Position numbers and translations under genes: made by a program. From assembly GCA_963765265.1 (NCBI GenBank), contig CAVXVN010000005.1:124001-188000 (forward strand): a stretch of DNA of 64,000 nt, given 5' to 3'. This document shows positions 63,512-64,000 of the stretch, piece after piece. The notes below the pieces were generated by a model. That model saw only the letters and a program-made list of their open reading frames with translations, did no database searches and was not told the DNA's origin. Within the stretch, counting starts at the first letter, position 1, and each line of letters starts with the position of its first letter. The DNA is from Bacillus_BD sp963765265. GTDB lineage: Bacteria; Bacillota; Bacilli; Bacillales; Cytobacillaceae.

Positions 63512-63549
63512 AATGAAAGCGCCTTTTGAGGCGCTTTCTGCATTTTTTT
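63512..63549 (+). terminator. Terminator after the second gcvH
   Basis: Stem GAAAGCGCC / GGCGCTTTC (63515-63538), six-base loop, T7 run. Confidence 0.88.
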
Positions 63550-63645
63550 GAAAAAGATAGTCGTGAAATAATATTTTTGTCTTTCGACTCATTTAACCTG
63601 TATGGTCGTGATGGTGCATACGTTTTTCCGATTAGGAGGGTACTT

Positions 63646-64000
63646 GTGAATAGACTAAATCAAGAAAAAATAATTATTGTCGAAGGTGCTTCAGATAAGA
63701 AGAACGTGAAGATGATTGTGAATGAGCCATTGGACATTATTTGTACGAATGGCACGATTAGTAGAGCAAAATTAGATGATTGGATCGAGCTTTTAACGGA
63801 TAAAGATCTTTATATTCTGGTGGATGCGGACGAATCAGGTGAAAAACTGCGCAAGCAATTAAAAAGGGAATTTCCTGAAGCTAAGCATCTTCACATTGAT
63901 AAAATGTATCGAGAAGTAGCAACAACACCTAAGCATCATCTTGCAGAAGTTTTACTTCGGGCAAATATCGATATTCACTCCCAATACTTAAATAGAGGTC
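63646..64000 (+). CDS. yusF: Toprim-domain protein (YusF-like), 3' truncated by window edge
   Basis: The first 118 residues are visible. The toprim fold is shown by the Glu motif IIIVEGASDKKNV (~8-20) and the DxD motif LYILVDADESGEK (~56-68). Toprim domains occur in primases, topoisomerases and RNase M5-type nucleases; YusF itself is uncharacterised. The GTG start has AGGAGGG at 63633-63639. It follows yusI-gcvH as in B. subtilis. Confidence 0.85.
   Translation, partial: MNRLNQEKIIIVEGASDKKNVKMIVNEPLDIICTNGTISRAKLDDWIELLTDKDLYILVDADESGEKLRKQLKREFPEAKHLHIDKMYREVATTPKHHLAEVLLRANIDIHSQYLNRG

Noticed and set aside
1..64000. CRISPR arrays, prophage or intact insertion sequences
   Set aside because: No regularly spaced repeats, phage genes or transposase frames were seen; repeats found are short, dispersed and intergenic.

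Overview
The window is chromosomal DNA of a low-GC, spore-forming Bacillaceae bacterium. Evidence for this is the order yvcD-trxB-yvcI-rapZ-yvcK-whiA-crh-clpP, then sigL-cggR-gapA-pgk-tpiA-gpmI-eno-secG-est-rnr-smpB-ssrA, then fadN-fadA-fadE-yusI-yusH-yusF as known from Bacillus subtilis, together with spore-coat (CotF-like) and YuzL proteins and a tmRNA tag ending FALAA. No species is claimed.

Layout. 1-2025: end of the histidine operon (hisA partial, hisF, hisIE) closed by a terminator. 2103-12206: TPR/HTH protein, thioredoxin reductase, the NUDIX-rapZ-yvcK-whiA-crh run, clpP on the minus strand with a CtsR box, tRNA-Arg(CCG), sigma-54, and a glutaredoxin-like protein. 12289-19749: CggR operator, cggR and the complete lower glycolysis operon. 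19922-24726: secG, carboxylesterase, RNase R, SmpB and tmRNA. 24822-35210: a LAGLIDADG remnant, then a tandem glycine riboswitch followed by glyA, decayed L-serine dehydratase genes, gcvT-gcvH-gcvPA-gcvPB, lipA, a HesB-like gene and lpdA. 35368-47632: an IDEAL-domain protein, then a hexuronate cluster: GPH symporter, GntR/FCD regulator, kdgA, uxaC, uxuA, uxuB-type SDR, HAD phosphatase, GH3 glycosidase and a second GPH symporter. The cluster has several promoters that share one operator palindrome and mostly a catabolite-repression site. 47825-51797: a Fur-controlled siderophore ABC transporter (yclNOPQ type). 52002-53947: queT with a preQ1 riboswitch, then a Mn riboswitch, an FbpB-like small protein and a TerC/MeeY protein. 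54450-56705: a SEDS protein and small spore proteins. 56875-64000: fatty-acid beta-oxidation (fadNAE), an ArsC/Spx-fold protein, a second gcvH and a partial toprim protein.

How the genes work together. The cggR-eno block converts glyceraldehyde-3-P to PEP under CggR control. The glycine block senses glycine and interconverts glycine, serine and C1 units; a former serine-to-pyruvate exit (sdaAB/sdaAA) has decayed. The hexuronate block imports hexuronates and converts them through fructuronate, mannonate and KDG to KDPG-aldolase products, although no KDG kinase is visible. The GH3/HAD part has no assigned substrate.

Caveat. About 33 apparent single-base frameshifts interrupt otherwise well-preserved genes, including gapA, tpiA and eno. 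Most look like consensus indel errors in the assembly rather than biology, so interrupted genes are reported as one CDS each with frameshift positions. In contrast, the sdaAB/sdaAA stretch, the LAGLIDADG fragment and a GH3 3'-end fragment are truly degenerate. I saw no CRISPR array, rRNA, intact insertion sequence or prophage, and nothing I can defend as a wholly new system. The best leads are the hexuronate promoter family with its duplicated promoter-gene unit, and the glycine operon with its decayed serine dehydratase.
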